A stretch of 13,786 nucleotides of DNA from Acetobacteraceae bacterium (GCA_947478535.1 CANJXD010000107.1:1-13786), one strand, 5' to 3'. Shown: positions 1 through 7,984, counted from the first letter of the stretch. Translations and numbers: made by a program. The notes: a model not told the origin generated them from the letters alone.

Positions 1-24
1 CGCGACCCTCCGCCGCCGGGGCGC

Positions 25-681
25 TCACTCCGGCAGGTCCGCCACCGTGTCGCGGAACGGCTCGGCCGGCGTCGCCCGGGGACGATCCGTGGGACGATCC
101 GTGGGGCGCTCAGCCGGGCGCGTCGCCTGAGCCATGCGCGGCCGCGGTTCCACCTGGCGGCGGGTGATGTCAGGGGCCAGGTCCGACAGGTCGATGAACT
201 GGTCGCATTGCCGGCGCAGATCGTCCGAGACCATCGCCGGCTGGGTGCGGATGGAGGACATGACCGTGACGCGCAGCCCCTGCTGCTGCACCGCCTCCAC
301 CATCCGCCGCAGGTCGCCATCGCCGGCAATCAGCACGGCATGGTCCAGCCGCGGCGCCAGCGTCATGACATCGACGGCCATCTCGATCTCGATATTGCCC
401 TTCACCCGGCGCCGCCCGGTGGCGTCGGTGAATTCCCGCGCCGGCTTGGTGATGACGGAATAGCCGTTGTAGCCGAGCCAATCGACCAGCGGCCGCAGGG
501 GGGAATAGTCGTCATTCTCCAGCAGCGCGGTGTAGTAGGAGGCCCGCAGCAGTTTGCCCTGGCGGCGGAAGAAGCCGAGCAGGGCCTTGTAGTCGACATC
601 GAAGCCGAGGTTGCGGGAAGCGGCGTAGAGATGCGTCCCGTCAATGAAAACGCCGAGCCTCTCCTGGGAATCGAAATGCAT
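25..681 (-). CDS. LabA-like NYN domain protein (putative ribonuclease)
   Basis: This 218-residue protein belongs to the NYN/DUF88 (LabA-like) family of PIN-fold proteins, thought to be metal-dependent RNases. The sequence shows the expected acidic residues: Asp14 in FIDG near the N-terminus, Asp104 in AVDVM, and Asp121/Asp123 in AGDGDL, over a domain of about residues 8-170. Residues from about 172 form a low-complexity Pro/Arg/Thr-rich tail containing two RPTD units, probably disordered. The ATG at 681 is preceded by a purine-rich GAGAGA stretch about 7 bases upstream. It lies 83 bases from and divergent to folK, an arrangement seen in other alphaproteobacteria next to rpoZ and rsh. No substrate can be named from the sequence. 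The family call is firm; the RNase activity comes from family knowledge. Confidence 0.88.
   Translation of the reverse strand: MHFDSQERLGVFIDGTHLYAASRNLGFDVDYKALLGFFRRQGKLLRASYYTALLENDDYSPLRPLVDWLGYNGYSVITKPAREFTDATGRRRVKGNIEIEMAVDVMTLAPRLDHAVLIAGDGDLRRMVEAVQQQGLRVTVMSSIRTQPAMVSDDLRRQCDQFIDLSDLAPDITRRQVEPRPRMAQATRPAERPTDRPTDRPRATPAEPFRDTVADLPE
81..104 (-). repeat. 12-base tandem repeat, two copies, in the NYN gene tail
   Basis: The unit GACGATCCGTGG occurs twice back to back at 81-92 and 93-104. On the minus strand it encodes the repeated RPTD in the disordered C-terminal tail of the NYN protein. The copies are identical at DNA level, which suggests a recent slippage duplication. Because the unit length is a multiple of three, copy changes would keep the frame. 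Confidence 0.85.
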
Positions 682-764
682 AGGCTGATCTCTCGCTCAA
701 ATGACGGGCCATCCTACCCGGCTTTGCGCCGCTTGCCAGCAAGCCCCGACCGTCGGCGCCGGCG

Positions 765-1274
765 ATGATCCTGATCGCTCTCGGCGCCAACCTGCCCGGG
801 CCAGATGGCAGGGATGCCCGCACCACCTGCCAGCGCGCCGCCGTGGCGCTGGATGCGCTGCCGGGGCTTCGTCTCGCGGCGCTGTCCCGCTGGTTCGCCA
901 CCACCCCGGTCCCGCCGACGCCGGGGGTGCCGGACTACGTCAATGGCGTGGCGCTGGTCACCCCATTATGCGGCGCGCCGGCGCCTGACCCGGCCTGGCT
1001 GCTGGCGGCATTGCAGGCGATCGAGGACCGCTTCGGCCGCGTCCGCCCTTATCCCAACGCACCGCGGACGCTCGACCTCGACATCATCGCGATGGGGGGG
1101 CTGCACCGCGTGGCGCCGGACCCGGTCCTGCCGCATCCCCGCATGCAGGACCGCGCCTTCGTCCTCGCACCGCTGTGCGACATCGCCCCCCATTGGGTCC
1201 ACCCCACGCTGGGGCGGAGCGCGGCGGCGCTGCTGGCCGCCAGCGGCGCGGAGGGCGCGCGGCCGATGCCGTGA
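765..1274 (+). CDS. folK: 6-hydroxymethyl-7,8-dihydropterin pyrophosphokinase (HPPK)
   Basis: HPPK transfers pyrophosphate from ATP to 6-hydroxymethyl-7,8-dihydropterin, the step before dihydropteroate synthase in cytosolic folate synthesis. The 169-residue length is normal for a single-domain HPPK. It begins with the family's LIALGANL strand. It carries the FGRVR and RTLDLDII signature, with Asp104 and Asp106 as the expected Mg-binding pair, and then [16 protein letters not shown]. The ATG at 765 places the first beta strand right at the N-terminus, as in homologues, so I keep it although no clear Shine-Dalgarno sequence precedes it. No folP or folB is nearby. It is the first rightward gene and is followed by a 151-base gap with a likely promoter before rpoZ, so folK and rpoZ need not be cotranscribed. 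Confidence 0.95.
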   Translation: MILIALGANLPGPDGRDARTTCQRAAVALDALPGLRLAALSRWFATTPVPPTPGVPDYVNGVALVTPLCGAPAPDPAWLLAALQAIEDRFGRVRPYPNAPRTLDLDIIAMGGLHRVAPDPVLPHPRMQDRAFVLAPLCDIAPHWVHPTLGRSAAALLAASGAEGARPMP

Positions 1275-1305
1275 TCGCTTCTTGCCGTGCCTTCCAGGCG
1301 GCGCC

Positions 1306-1334
1306 TTGCCTTCCGGCCCCCCGCTGGCTACATG
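1306..1334 (+). promoter_or_regulatory. Candidate sigma-70 type promoter for rpoZ
   Basis: TTGCCT (1306-1311) is followed after 16-17 bases by CTACAT/TACATG (1328-1334), a reasonable match to the alphaproteobacterial housekeeping consensus (TTGac / ctATat-like). Transcription would start near 1340, leaving a leader of about 85 bases before the rpoZ ATG at 1426. The 151-base folK-rpoZ gap contains no coding signal I can support. The assignment is by pattern only. Confidence 0.4.
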
Positions 1335-1425
1335 GAGGGTTCACCACAGGTGGGGAGGGGTGTCCTGGCGCGTCCGCGTCCGGCAACCCCCGACTGTCCC
1401 CGCCAGCATCGGGATTGGAGCCGCC

Positions 1426-1824
1426 ATGGCGCGCGTGACGGTTGAGGATTGCATCCTTCGGGTACCCAACCGCTTCGAGCTGGTTCTGCATGCGGCGCAG
1501 CGCGCCCGCAACATCAGCCGTGGCGAGGAACTGACCATCGAGCGGGACAACGACAAGAACCCCGTCGTCGCGCTCCGCGAAATCGCCGACGCCACCGTCG
1601 ATCTCGGCATGCTGGAAGCGGACCTCGTGAAGTCCCTGCAGCGCGCGCCGGAGCCGGAGCCGGCCGAGGAAGAAGTGCTCGACCTGATCGCGACGGATGA
1701 AAACATCTTCGGCGTGATGGACGTGAACGAGGAGCCGACCGGCGACGGCATCGGCCTCGAGGACCTCTCGCCCGACGATATCGAGGCCGCCATCGCCGCC
1801 GAACTCGGCGGCGGAAAGCGCTGA
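1426..1824 (+). CDS. rpoZ: DNA-directed RNA polymerase omega subunit
   Basis: The omega subunit binds the beta-prime subunit, assists RNA polymerase assembly, and in proteobacteria forms part of one ppGpp binding site. The protein is 132 residues. Residues 1-65 hold the conserved fold: MARVTVEDC at the start, [13 protein letters not shown], and PVVALREIA. The rest is an acidic, Glu/Asp-rich C-terminal extension typical of alphaproteobacterial omega. The open frame extends further upstream, but the ATG at 1426 gives the canonical N-terminus and has GGAG at 1417-1420, five bases before it. It lies directly upstream of rsh, the (p)ppGpp enzyme gene, a classic pairing since omega helps RNA polymerase sense ppGpp. 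Confidence 0.96.
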   Translation: MARVTVEDCILRVPNRFELVLHAAQRARNISRGEELTIERDNDKNPVVALREIADATVDLGMLEADLVKSLQRAPEPEPAEEEVLDLIATDENIFGVMDVNEEPTGDGIGLEDLSPDDIEAAIAAELGGGKR

Positions 1825-1837
1825 AAGCCGGGCCTCG

Positions 1838-1860
1838 TCGCGGGGGCCAGCCCCCCGCGA
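1838..1860 (+). terminator. GC-rich hairpin between rpoZ and rsh (first of two)
   Basis: A perfect 9-base-pair inverted repeat, TCGCGGGGG (1838-1846) against CCCCCGCGA (1852-1860), has a five-base loop and begins 14 bases after the rpoZ stop. No T-tract follows, so it is not a textbook intrinsic terminator. It could act as an attenuator, an mRNA 3'-end stabiliser, or a dispersed GC-rich palindromic repeat. The structure is seen in the sequence; the function is a guess. Confidence 0.4.
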
Positions 1861-1870
1861 TGACGCCGAC

Positions 1871-1899
1871 GGCCCGGGGGGCGCGACCCCCGCAGGGCC
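1871..1899 (+). promoter_or_regulatory. Hairpin overlapping the rsh translation start region (second of two)
   Basis: GGCCC (1871-1875) pairs with GGGCC (1895-1899), and GGGGG (1876-1880) with CCCCC (1887-1891). This gives a ten-pair stem with a three-base bulge and a six-base loop. It ends four bases before the annotated rsh ATG at 1904. The only Shine-Dalgarno-like bases there, AGGG at 1894-1897, lie mostly in the right arm, so folding could limit rsh translation. The pairing is direct observation; the regulatory role is inference. Confidence 0.35.
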
Positions 1900-1903
1900 G
1901 GGC

Positions 1904-4180
1904 ATGAACACGCCCGGACCCGACCGCCCAGCGCTCCTCCATCCAGCCTTCGCGCCGGATGGCCCGCCCACCGGTGCTGCAGACCAGAAGCCCGTGGACA
2001 CCATCGGGCAGGATCTGGCCCGCGATGTCGCGGCGTATGACCCGCGCGCCGACGTCCCCACCATCATCGCCGCCTATGACGTCGCCAAGGCCGCCCATGC
2101 CGGCCAGCTTCGCGACAATGGCGATCCCTACATCACCCATCCCATCGCCGTCGCCCGGATCCTCGCGCAGTACCGGCTGGACAGCGCCTCCGTCGTCACC
2201 GCCCTGCTGCATGACGTAGCGGAGGATACCAAGACCGGCCTCGCCGACCTCGAGAAGCGCTTCGGCAAGGAAGTGGCCCGGCTGGTGGATGGCGTCACCA
2301 AGCTGACGCGGCTCGAACTGCAATCCGAACGCACCAAGCAGGCGGAGAATTTTCGTAAGCTTGTCCTCGCGATGAGCGAGGATATTCGCGTTCTTCTGGT
2401 GAAGCTCGCGGATCGCCTGCACAACATGCGGACGCTGCATTTCGTCCCGCAGGAAGCCCGTCGCCGCAAGACGGCGCGGGAGACCATGGACATCTTCGCC
2501 CCGCTCGCGGAGCGCATCGGCATGGATGCGCTGAAGACGGAGCTGGAGACGCTGTCCTTCCGGGAACTCGACCCGGATGCCTTCCAGACCATCGCCGCCC
2601 GCCGGTCCTTCCTCTACGGCCAGGGCGCCGATCTGATCGAGGAAATCCGGGGTGACCTCCGGCGCGTGCTGGATGACGCGCAGGTCGAGGTGCTGGAACT
2701 GACGGGGCGGGAGAAATCGCCCTATTCGATCTGGCTGAAGATGCACGGCAAGAAGGTGGAGTTCGAGCAGCTCTCGGACATCATGGCCTTCCGCGTGATC
2801 GTGCCGGACAGGCACGCCTGCTACGCGGCGCTGGGTGCCGTGCATTCGGCCTATCGCGTCGTCCCTGGCCGCTTCAAGGACTACATCTCCACCCCCAAGC
2901 CCAACGGCTACCAGTCCATCCACACCGGCGTCACGGTGCCGGACAAGCGCAACGCCAAGATCGAGGTGCAGATCCGCACGCGGGAGATGCATGACGTCGG
3001 CGAATACGGCGTCGCCGCGCACTGGATCTACAAGCAGGGCGGCCAGGTCGCGCGCGACAGCGGGAAATTCCCCTGGGTGAAGGCGCTGCTCGATATCCTC
3101 GAACAGGCGGCCGAGCCGCAGGAATTCCTTGACGCCACGCGGCTCGAACTGCACCGCGACCAGGTCTTCTGCTTCACGCCGAAGGGGGACCTCATCGCCC
3201 TGCCGCGCGGGTCCACCTGCGTCGATTTCGCCTACCAGGTGCATAGCCAGGTCGGCGACCAATGCGTCGGCGCCAAGATCAACGGCCAGATCAAGCCGCT
3301 GCGCACGCCGCTGGAAAATGGCGACCAGGTCGAGATCATCACCGCCCGCGGCGGCACGCCGAACCCGCAATGGGATCGCTTCGTCGTCACCGGCAAGGCG
3401 CGCGCCCGCATCCGCCGCTTCGTCCACGCCGAACAGCGCAAGCAGCAGCAGCAGGAAGGCCGCGCCGCCATCGCCCGGGCCTTCCGCCAGGAAGGCCTGG
3501 AATTCACGGAAAAGCTGATCGAGCCCGCGCTGAAGGTGCTCAAGCAGTCGAATTTCGAGGAACTCTGCATCGTCGTCGCCGGCGGCGCGATCTCCGCCAA
3601 GGATGTGCTGCACGCGCTCTACCCCGAATTGCGCGGCCCACCCCGCGCGGCGGAGGTGATGCCGATTGCCCGCAGCCGCACCCGCGTGCTGCCGGGCTCC
3701 CAGGGCAAGCCGGGCCAGCGGCGGGATGTCGCGATGGGTGTCACGGGCCTTGTCGCCGGCACGCCTGTCAGCTTCGCCGGCTGCTGCCACCCCGTGCCCG
3801 GGGATCGCGTCGTCGGCATCGTCACCACCGGCAAGGGCGTCACGGTCCACAAGAATGATTGCCCCAACCTCTCCGCCTTCGCGGAGGCGCCGGAACGCTT
3901 CCTCGATATCGACTGGGACTATGCCGGCGGCGCCGGGGCGGGCCATGTGGGGCGGATCGAGGTGGTGACGGCGAATGACCGTGGCGCGCTGTCTGCCGTC
4001 ACGGACGCGATCGCCCGCCAGGATGGCGCGATCGAGAACATGCGCATCGTCCATCGCGGCCCGGATTTCCAGGAAATCGCGGTGGATGTGGAGGTGCATG
4101 ATTTGCGCCACCTCGGCAACATCATCGCCGCCCTCCGCGCGCTGCAATCCGTCGAGCAGGCGGACCGGTCTCGCGGCTGA
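1904..4180 (+). CDS. rsh: Bifunctional (p)ppGpp synthetase/hydrolase (RelA/SpoT homologue)
   Basis: This 758-residue protein makes and degrades (p)ppGpp, the stringent-response alarmone. Domains in order are: HD hydrolase (about 50-210) with intact HDVAED at 103-108 and a later KLADRLHNM; synthetase (about 250-380) with DIMAFRV from Asp292, [10 protein letters not shown] at 332-341 and EVQIRT; TGS (about 420-480); a CC/zinc-finger segment with Cys627-Cys628-His629 in GCCHPVPGD; and a C-terminal ACT domain from about 681. Both catalytic sets look complete, so it should be bifunctional, as expected for the single long RSH of most alphaproteobacteria. The start is uncertain. The ATG at 1904 lies just after a GC hairpin and gives a 30-residue Pro-rich leader, while a GTG at 1994 would fit homologue N-termini equally well. 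rpoZ lies upstream, and acpS follows 37 bases downstream. Confidence 0.96.
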   Translation: MNTPGPDRPALLHPAFAPDGPPTGAADQKPVDTIGQDLARDVAAYDPRADVPTIIAAYDVAKAAHAGQLRDNGDPYITHPIAVARILAQYRLDSASVVTALLHDVAEDTKTGLADLEKRFGKEVARLVDGVTKLTRLELQSERTKQAENFRKLVLAMSEDIRVLLVKLADRLHNMRTLHFVPQEARRRKTARETMDIFAPLAERIGMDALKTELETLSFRELDPDAFQTIAARRSFLYGQGADLIEEIRGDLRRVLDDAQVEVLELTGREKSPYSIWLKMHGKKVEFEQLSDIMAFRVIVPDRHACYAALGAVHSAYRVVPGRFKDYISTPKPNGYQSIHTGVTVPDKRNAKIEVQIRTREMHDVGEYGVAAHWIYKQGGQVARDSGKFPWVKALLDILEQAAEPQEFLDATRLELHRDQVFCFTPKGDLIALPRGSTCVDFAYQVHSQVGDQCVGAKINGQIKPLRTPLENGDQVEIITARGGTPNPQWDRFVVTGKARARIRRFVHAEQRKQQQQEGRAAIARAFRQEGLEFTEKLIEPALKVLKQSNFEELCIVVAGGAISAKDVLHALYPELRGPPRAAEVMPIARSRTRVLPGSQGKPGQRRDVAMGVTGLVAGTPVSFAGCCHPVPGDRVVGIVTTGKGVTVHKNDCPNLSAFAEAPERFLDIDWDYAGGAGAGHVGRIEVVTANDRGALSAVTDAIARQDGAIENMRIVHRGPDFQEIAVDVEVHDLRHLGNIIAALRALQSVEQADRSRG

Positions 4181-4217
4181 AAGCCTGCCGGCGTCCATTC
4201 AAGGAAACCAGGACTTC

Positions 4218-4643
4218 ATGATCATCGGCCTCGGCAGCGACCTCATCGACATCCGCCGGATCGAGGCCGTGATCGCGAAGCATGGCGACCGTTTCCTCGA
4301 CCGCATCTTCACCCCGGCCGAGCGCGCCAAGGCGGAAAAGCGCACGGAGAAGATCCGCGCCGCCACCTACGCCAAGCGATTCGCGGCCAAGGAGGCGGCG
4401 TCCAAGGCGCTCGGCACCGGCTTTCGCGCCGGCGTCTTCTGGCGCGACCTCGGCGTGGTGAACCTGTCCTCCGGCCAGCCGACCTTGCGCATGACGGGGG
4501 GCGCCGCGGCCCGGCTCGCCGCCATCACGCCGGCCGGCTACCTCTCCCACGTCGCACTGACGATGACGGATGAGTATCCCTACGCCCAGGCGATGGTGAT
4601 GATCTCCGGCGTTCCCGTGCCCCGCGCGCTGGGCGGTGGGTGA
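4218..4643 (+). CDS. acpS: Holo-[acyl-carrier-protein] synthase
   Basis: AcpS moves the 4'-phosphopantetheine arm from CoA to the serine of apo-ACP, activating it for fatty acid synthesis. The protein is 141 residues, the usual size. Its N-terminus [16 protein letters not shown] contains the Mg-binding Asp8, and [15 protein letters not shown] supplies the conserved Glu/Lys of the second active-site motif. The ATG at 4218 has AGGA at 4210-4213, four bases upstream, and places the family's first strand at residue 1, so longer in-frame extensions are not needed. It begins 37 bases after rsh and probably shares its transcript. In many relatives pdxJ (sometimes also pyrE) lies between rsh and acpS; it is absent here. 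The next gene, lepB, is 101 bases away and has its own candidate promoter. Confidence 0.96.
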   Translation: MIIGLGSDLIDIRRIEAVIAKHGDRFLDRIFTPAERAKAEKRTEKIRAATYAKRFAAKEAASKALGTGFRAGVFWRDLGVVNLSSGQPTLRMTGGAAARLAAITPAGYLSHVALTMTDEYPYAQAMVMISGVPVPRALGGG

Positions 4644-4671
4644 CCGCGCCGCCGTCAAACAGGCTGCTTCC

Positions 4672-4700
4672 TTGACAGGGCAGGGGGTGGCGCGCTCTAT
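4672..4700 (+). promoter_or_regulatory. Candidate promoter for the lepB-rnc-era operon
   Basis: A perfect -35 hexamer TTGACA (4672-4677) is followed after 17 bases by CTCTAT (4695-4700; TCTATC if shifted by one base), a fair alphaproteobacterial -10. It sits in the 101-base gap between acpS and lepB, 44 bases before the preferred lepB start. This is the best-looking promoter in the window and would let the secretion/RNA-maturation unit be transcribed independently of rsh-acpS. Confidence 0.55.
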
Positions 4701-4744
4701 CGCCTCGATTGCGTCGGGCCCGCCTCCTGGGCCCGCCCTACAGG

Positions 4745-5539
4745 ATGACCGCGAAAATCCCCTCCATGGTGAAGCACAAGCCGGGCGGCTGGCTCGAGTC
4801 CATCAAGACTGTCGTCTATGCGGGGCTGATCGCGATCGGCATCCGCACGGTCGCGTTCGAACCCTTCAACATCCCCTCCGGCAGCATGATCCCCACGCTG
4901 CTGGTCGGCGATTACCTCTTCGTCTCGAAGTATTCCTACGGCTATTCCAGGCATTCCGCGCCCTTCAGCCCCAACCTGTTCCAGGGCCGCATCTTCGGCA
5001 GCCTGCCGGAGCGGGGGGATGTCGCGGTGTTCAAGCTGCCGCGGGACAACGCCACGGATTACATCAAGCGCATCGTCGGCCTGCCCGGGGACCGCATCCA
5101 GGTCCGCGCCGGCGTGCTGTATCTGAACGGCGCGGTGGTGCGGCGCGAACTCCTCGGCCCCTATACGGTCGAGGGTGATGGTCCGCGACTCGTGGTCCGC
5201 CAGTATCGCGAATTCCTGCCGCTCGGCCTCGGCGCCACGGCGGCCACCACGGAACTGCGCACCCACAACATCCTCGAGATGTCGGACGACCAGCCCTACG
5301 ACAACACGATCGAATTCCTGGTGCCGGCCGGCCATGTCTTCGCCATGGGCGACAACCGGGACAACAGCCTCGACAGCCGCGAACAGCGGTCCAGTGGGGT
5401 CGGCTTCGTGCCTCTGGAAAACCTGGTCGGTCGCGCTGAATTCATCTTCTTCTCCGTCGATGGCTCCGCCCGCTGGTGGGAAATCTGGGCCTGGCCCACC
5501 GCCATCCGCTGGAGCCGCTTGTTCAGCGGCGTGAAGTGA
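4745..5539 (+). CDS. lepB: Signal peptidase I
   Basis: Type I signal peptidase cleaves signal peptides from exported preproteins at the periplasmic face of the inner membrane. From the ATG at 4745 it is 264 residues. One transmembrane helix lies at about residues 19-38 (VVYAGLIAIGIRTVAF region). It is followed by PSGSMIPTL with catalytic Ser47, DYIKRIVGLPGD with the general-base Lys108, and the box E motif GHVFAMGDNRDNSLDSR. These are the Ser/Lys dyad motifs of family S26. A TTG at 4709 would add 12 residues but lies too close to the predicted -10. A second ATG at 4766 would still keep the helix. Its stop overlaps the rnc start (GTGA at 5536-5539), pointing to translational coupling. Confidence 0.95.
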   Translation: MTAKIPSMVKHKPGGWLESIKTVVYAGLIAIGIRTVAFEPFNIPSGSMIPTLLVGDYLFVSKYSYGYSRHSAPFSPNLFQGRIFGSLPERGDVAVFKLPRDNATDYIKRIVGLPGDRIQVRAGVLYLNGAVVRRELLGPYTVEGDGPRLVVRQYREFLPLGLGATAATTELRTHNILEMSDDQPYDNTIEFLVPAGHVFAMGDNRDNSLDSREQRSSGVGFVPLENLVGRAEFIFFSVDGSARWWEIWAWPTAIRWSRLFSGVK

Positions 5540-6231
5540 CGGAGCCCTTCACGGGTCCTGTCGCCGTCCTCGCGGCCCGCCTGCCGCACCGCTTCGCCCG
5601 CCCCGAATTGCGGCTTCACGCATTGACGCATCGCTCCGCCGCCGATCCGCGGCGGTCGATGCTCGATTCGAATGAGCGCCTCGAATTCGTCGGTGACCGC
5701 GTGCTCGCGCTCATCATGGCGGAATGGCTGGCGGAACGATTCCCGCAGGAACGGGAAGGGGACCTCGGCAAGCGCCTGGCCGTGCTGGTGGCGCAGGATG
5801 CGCTGGCGCCGGTGGCGGAAAGCCTCGGTATCGGCGCCGCGCTGCGCGTCACGCCGAATGAGGAAAAGGCCGGCGTGCGCGGCCGGGCCAGCGTGCTGGC
5901 GGATGCGCTGGAAGCCGTGCTTGGCGCGCTCTACCTCGATGGGGGGCTGGACGCCGCGCGGTCGCTGATCCGGCGGGAATGGGATGCGCAGCTCGAAGCG
6001 CCGGTGCGCCCGCCTTCCTCTCCGAAAAGCCGGTTGCAGGAATGGACGCTGGGCCGCGGCCTCGGCCTTCCCGCCTATATTGCCGTCTCCAACACCGGCC
6101 CCTCCCACAGCCCGACCTTCACGGTCCGGGCCATCGCGGCGGGGCAGGACGCGGAAGCGACGGGTGAGAACAAGCGCGCTGCCGAACAGGCCGCCGCGGA
6201 GCGCCTTTTGGTGCTATTGGGAGCGGTATGA
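5536..6231 (+). CDS. rnc: Ribonuclease III
   Basis: RNase III cleaves double-stranded RNA and processes rRNA precursors and structured mRNAs. From the GTG at 5536 it has 231 residues, the family's normal length. The catalytic domain carries the signature NERLEFVGDRVL with Glu47 and Asp54, and ADALEAVLGALYLDGG with Asp123 and Glu126, the four residues expected for two-metal catalysis. A double-stranded RNA-binding domain follows from about residue 163 (SPKSRLQEW ... NKRAAEQAAAERLL). The frame stays open upstream to a GTG at 5476, but that would sit deep in lepB. The 5536 start overlaps the lepB stop, and the rnc stop overlaps era as ATGA, so all three are probably translated together. Confidence 0.94.
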   Translation: MTEPFTGPVAVLAARLPHRFARPELRLHALTHRSAADPRRSMLDSNERLEFVGDRVLALIMAEWLAERFPQEREGDLGKRLAVLVAQDALAPVAESLGIGAALRVTPNEEKAGVRGRASVLADALEAVLGALYLDGGLDAARSLIRREWDAQLEAPVRPPSSPKSRLQEWTLGRGLGLPAYIAVSNTGPSHSPTFTVRAIAAGQDAEATGENKRAAEQAAAERLLVLLGAV

Positions 6232-7172
6232 GCGACACTGAACAGGCCCCGCCGGCGCCAGAGCCCACCCCCGAGTTGGGCCCCACACGCTGCGGGTTGG
6301 TGGCCATCGTCGGCGCCCCGAATGCGGGAAAATCCACCCTGGTGAACGCGCTCGCGGGCACCAAGGTCTCCATCGTGTCCCCGAAGCCGCAGACCACGCG
6401 CTTTCGCATCCGCGCCGTGGTGATGGAAGGCCGCAGCCAGATCATCCTGGTGGACACCCCCGGCATCTTCGCCCCGCGCCGACGGCTGGACCGCGCCATG
6501 GTCGCCGCCGCCTGGGGCGGCGCGCAGGATGCGGACCTCGCCATCCTCATCGTCGATGCCCGCGCCGGGCTGACCGATGCGGTGCGCGACATCGCGGAGA
6601 AGCTGAAGCGCGGCCGCCGCGCGGTGATGCTGCTGCTGAACAAGGCCGATCTGGTGGAGGCCACGCGCCTGCTGCCGCTGGCCAAGGAATTGAACGACAT
6701 CGTCCCCTTCGCGGAGACCTTCATGGTCAGCGCGCTGAAGGGCCGGGGGCTGGACCGCGTCCGCGCCGTGCTCGCCGGGCGTGTCCCCGAAGGCCCCTGG
6801 CTGTTCCCGGAGGATGACCTCTCGGACCTGCCGCAGCGCATGCTGGCGGCCGAGATCGTGCGAGAGCAGGTGCTGCGCCAGACGCATGAGGAAGTGCCCC
6901 ACCACTGCACGGTGGAAACCGAATCCTGGCAGGAACGCAAGGACGGCAGTGCGCGGATCGACGTCACGATCTATGTCGGCCGCGCCACCCAGAAGGCGAT
7001 CCTGATCGGCGACGGTGGCAGCAAGATCAAGGCGATCGGCCAGTCCGCGCGGATTGAACTCGAAAAACTGCTGGAACGCCGGCTGCATCTGTTCGTGAAC
7101 GTCAAGGAACGCGCCGGCTGGGATGAGGAAGGCGGGCGCATCCGTGCGCTGGGGCTTGACGATCCCGGCTGA
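6228..7172 (+). CDS. era: GTPase Era, 16S rRNA-binding ribosome assembly factor
   Basis: Era is an essential GTPase that binds the 3' end of 16S rRNA and helps mature the 30S subunit. The 314-residue protein has a short Pro-rich N-terminal leader and then a complete G domain: G1 GAPNAGKST (29-37), G2 region PQTTRFR, G3 DTPG (76-79), G4 NKAD (138-141) and G5 SALKG (168-172). A C-terminal KH RNA-binding domain (about 220-290) has the GXXG loop as GDGG within IGDGGSKIK (260-268), where many homologues have a basic residue such as GKGG. The ATG at 6228 overlaps the rnc TGA, the usual rnc-era coupling that puts two rRNA-maturation proteins on one message. recO starts 17 bases after its stop. Confidence 0.97.
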   Translation: MSDTEQAPPAPEPTPELGPTRCGLVAIVGAPNAGKSTLVNALAGTKVSIVSPKPQTTRFRIRAVVMEGRSQIILVDTPGIFAPRRRLDRAMVAAAWGGAQDADLAILIVDARAGLTDAVRDIAEKLKRGRRAVMLLLNKADLVEATRLLPLAKELNDIVPFAETFMVSALKGRGLDRVRAVLAGRVPEGPWLFPEDDLSDLPQRMLAAEIVREQVLRQTHEEVPHHCTVETESWQERKDGSARIDVTIYVGRATQKAILIGDGGSKIKAIGQSARIELEKLLERRLHLFVNVKERAGWDEEGGRIRALGLDDPG

Positions 7173-7189
7173 TGCCGTGACCTGACGCC

Positions 7190-7918
7190 ATGGAATGGGA
7201 CGCCCCCGCCGTGGTGCTCGATGTCCGCCCGCATGGCGAAGGCGGCGCGGTCGTCACGCTGCTGACGGCGGACCATGGCCGCCATGCCGGCCTCGCCCGG
7301 GGTGGCGCCTCCCGCGGCCAGGCGGCGCTATGGCAGCCCGGCAACCTGGTGGAGGCCCGCTGGGTCGCCCGGCTTTCCGACCAACTCGGGACGATGAGCG
7401 CGGAGATGGTCCACCCCGCGGCGGCGCTGGCGATGGAGGACCCTCTGGCGCTCGCCGCCCTGCGCGCGGCCTGCGCACTGGCCGAGGGCGCGTTGCCGGA
7501 ACGCGAAGCGCATCCCCGCATCTTCCACGGCCTGGTTGCCTTCGTGGCGACGCTGGCGCGCGGGACGGAGCTTGCCATCCCTGATCTGATCCGATGGGAG
7601 GCTGATCTGCTGGCCGAACTCGGCTACGGCCTCGACCTGACGCGCTGCGCCATCACCGGGAGCGCCGAGGATCTTTCCTTCGTCTCCCCCCGCAGCGGCC
7701 GCGCCGTCTCGCTGGCCGGGGTTGGGGAATGGCGCGACCGGCTTTTGCCATTGCCGCGATTCCTGCTGGGGCAGGGGCCTTCCACCCCCGCGGATTGGGC
7801 GGCCGGGCTGCGCCTGACCGGGCATTTCCTCGCTCGCGATGTCTTCGGCGTGCACAACCGGGGCCTGCCCGCGGCACGGGACCTGCTGGTGGACCGGGTC
7901 GCCACACTGATGGCCTGA
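7190..7918 (+). CDS. recO: DNA repair protein RecO
   Basis: RecO works with RecR (and RecF) to load RecA on SSB-coated single-stranded DNA during gap repair. The protein is 242 residues, a typical size. An N-terminal OB-fold region (about 1-80) begins [26 protein letters not shown], shown here only in part: the key elements are [11 protein letters not shown] and the following [11 protein letters not shown] helical C-terminal region contains LRWEADLL-like (here [20 protein letters not shown]) sequence. Only one cysteine remains where zinc-binding RecO proteins have four, so it is probably zinc-free. It sits 17 bases after era, in the common alphaproteobacterial order era-recO-parC, and likely belongs to the lepB-rnc-era transcript. 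A 98-base gap then separates it from parC. Confidence 0.92.
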   Translation: MEWDAPAVVLDVRPHGEGGAVVTLLTADHGRHAGLARGGASRGQAALWQPGNLVEARWVARLSDQLGTMSAEMVHPAAALAMEDPLALAALRAACALAEGALPEREAHPRIFHGLVAFVATLARGTELAIPDLIRWEADLLAELGYGLDLTRCAITGSAEDLSFVSPRSGRAVSLAGVGEWRDRLLPLPRFLLGQGPSTPADWAAGLRLTGHFLARDVFGVHNRGLPAARDLLVDRVATLMA

Positions 7919-7955
7919 GCGGCGTCTGTCCCGCCCAGCACCGCGTCGCGCCCCC

Positions 7956-7984
7956 TCTACACGCGCCCGGCTCTCCGCTATACC
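7956..7984 (+). promoter_or_regulatory. Weak candidate promoter for parC
   Basis: In the 98-base recO-parC gap, TCTACA (7956-7961) and TATACC (7979-7984) are 17 bases apart and match the housekeeping consensus at four positions each. Transcription would start near 7991, giving a leader of about 26 bases. No strong ribosome-binding site precedes the parC ATG. Read-through from recO is equally possible. Confidence 0.28.

Noticed and set aside
1514..4198. 894-codon open frame on the minus strand opposite rsh
   Set aside because: It is antisense to a clear RSH gene, has no recognisable domain, and is the kind of long shadow frame expected in GC-rich coding DNA.
4709..4744. TTG start giving a 12-residue extension to LepB
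   Set aside because: It lies only about nine bases after the predicted -10 and has no ribosome-binding site. The ATG at 4745 gives a normal LepB N-terminus.
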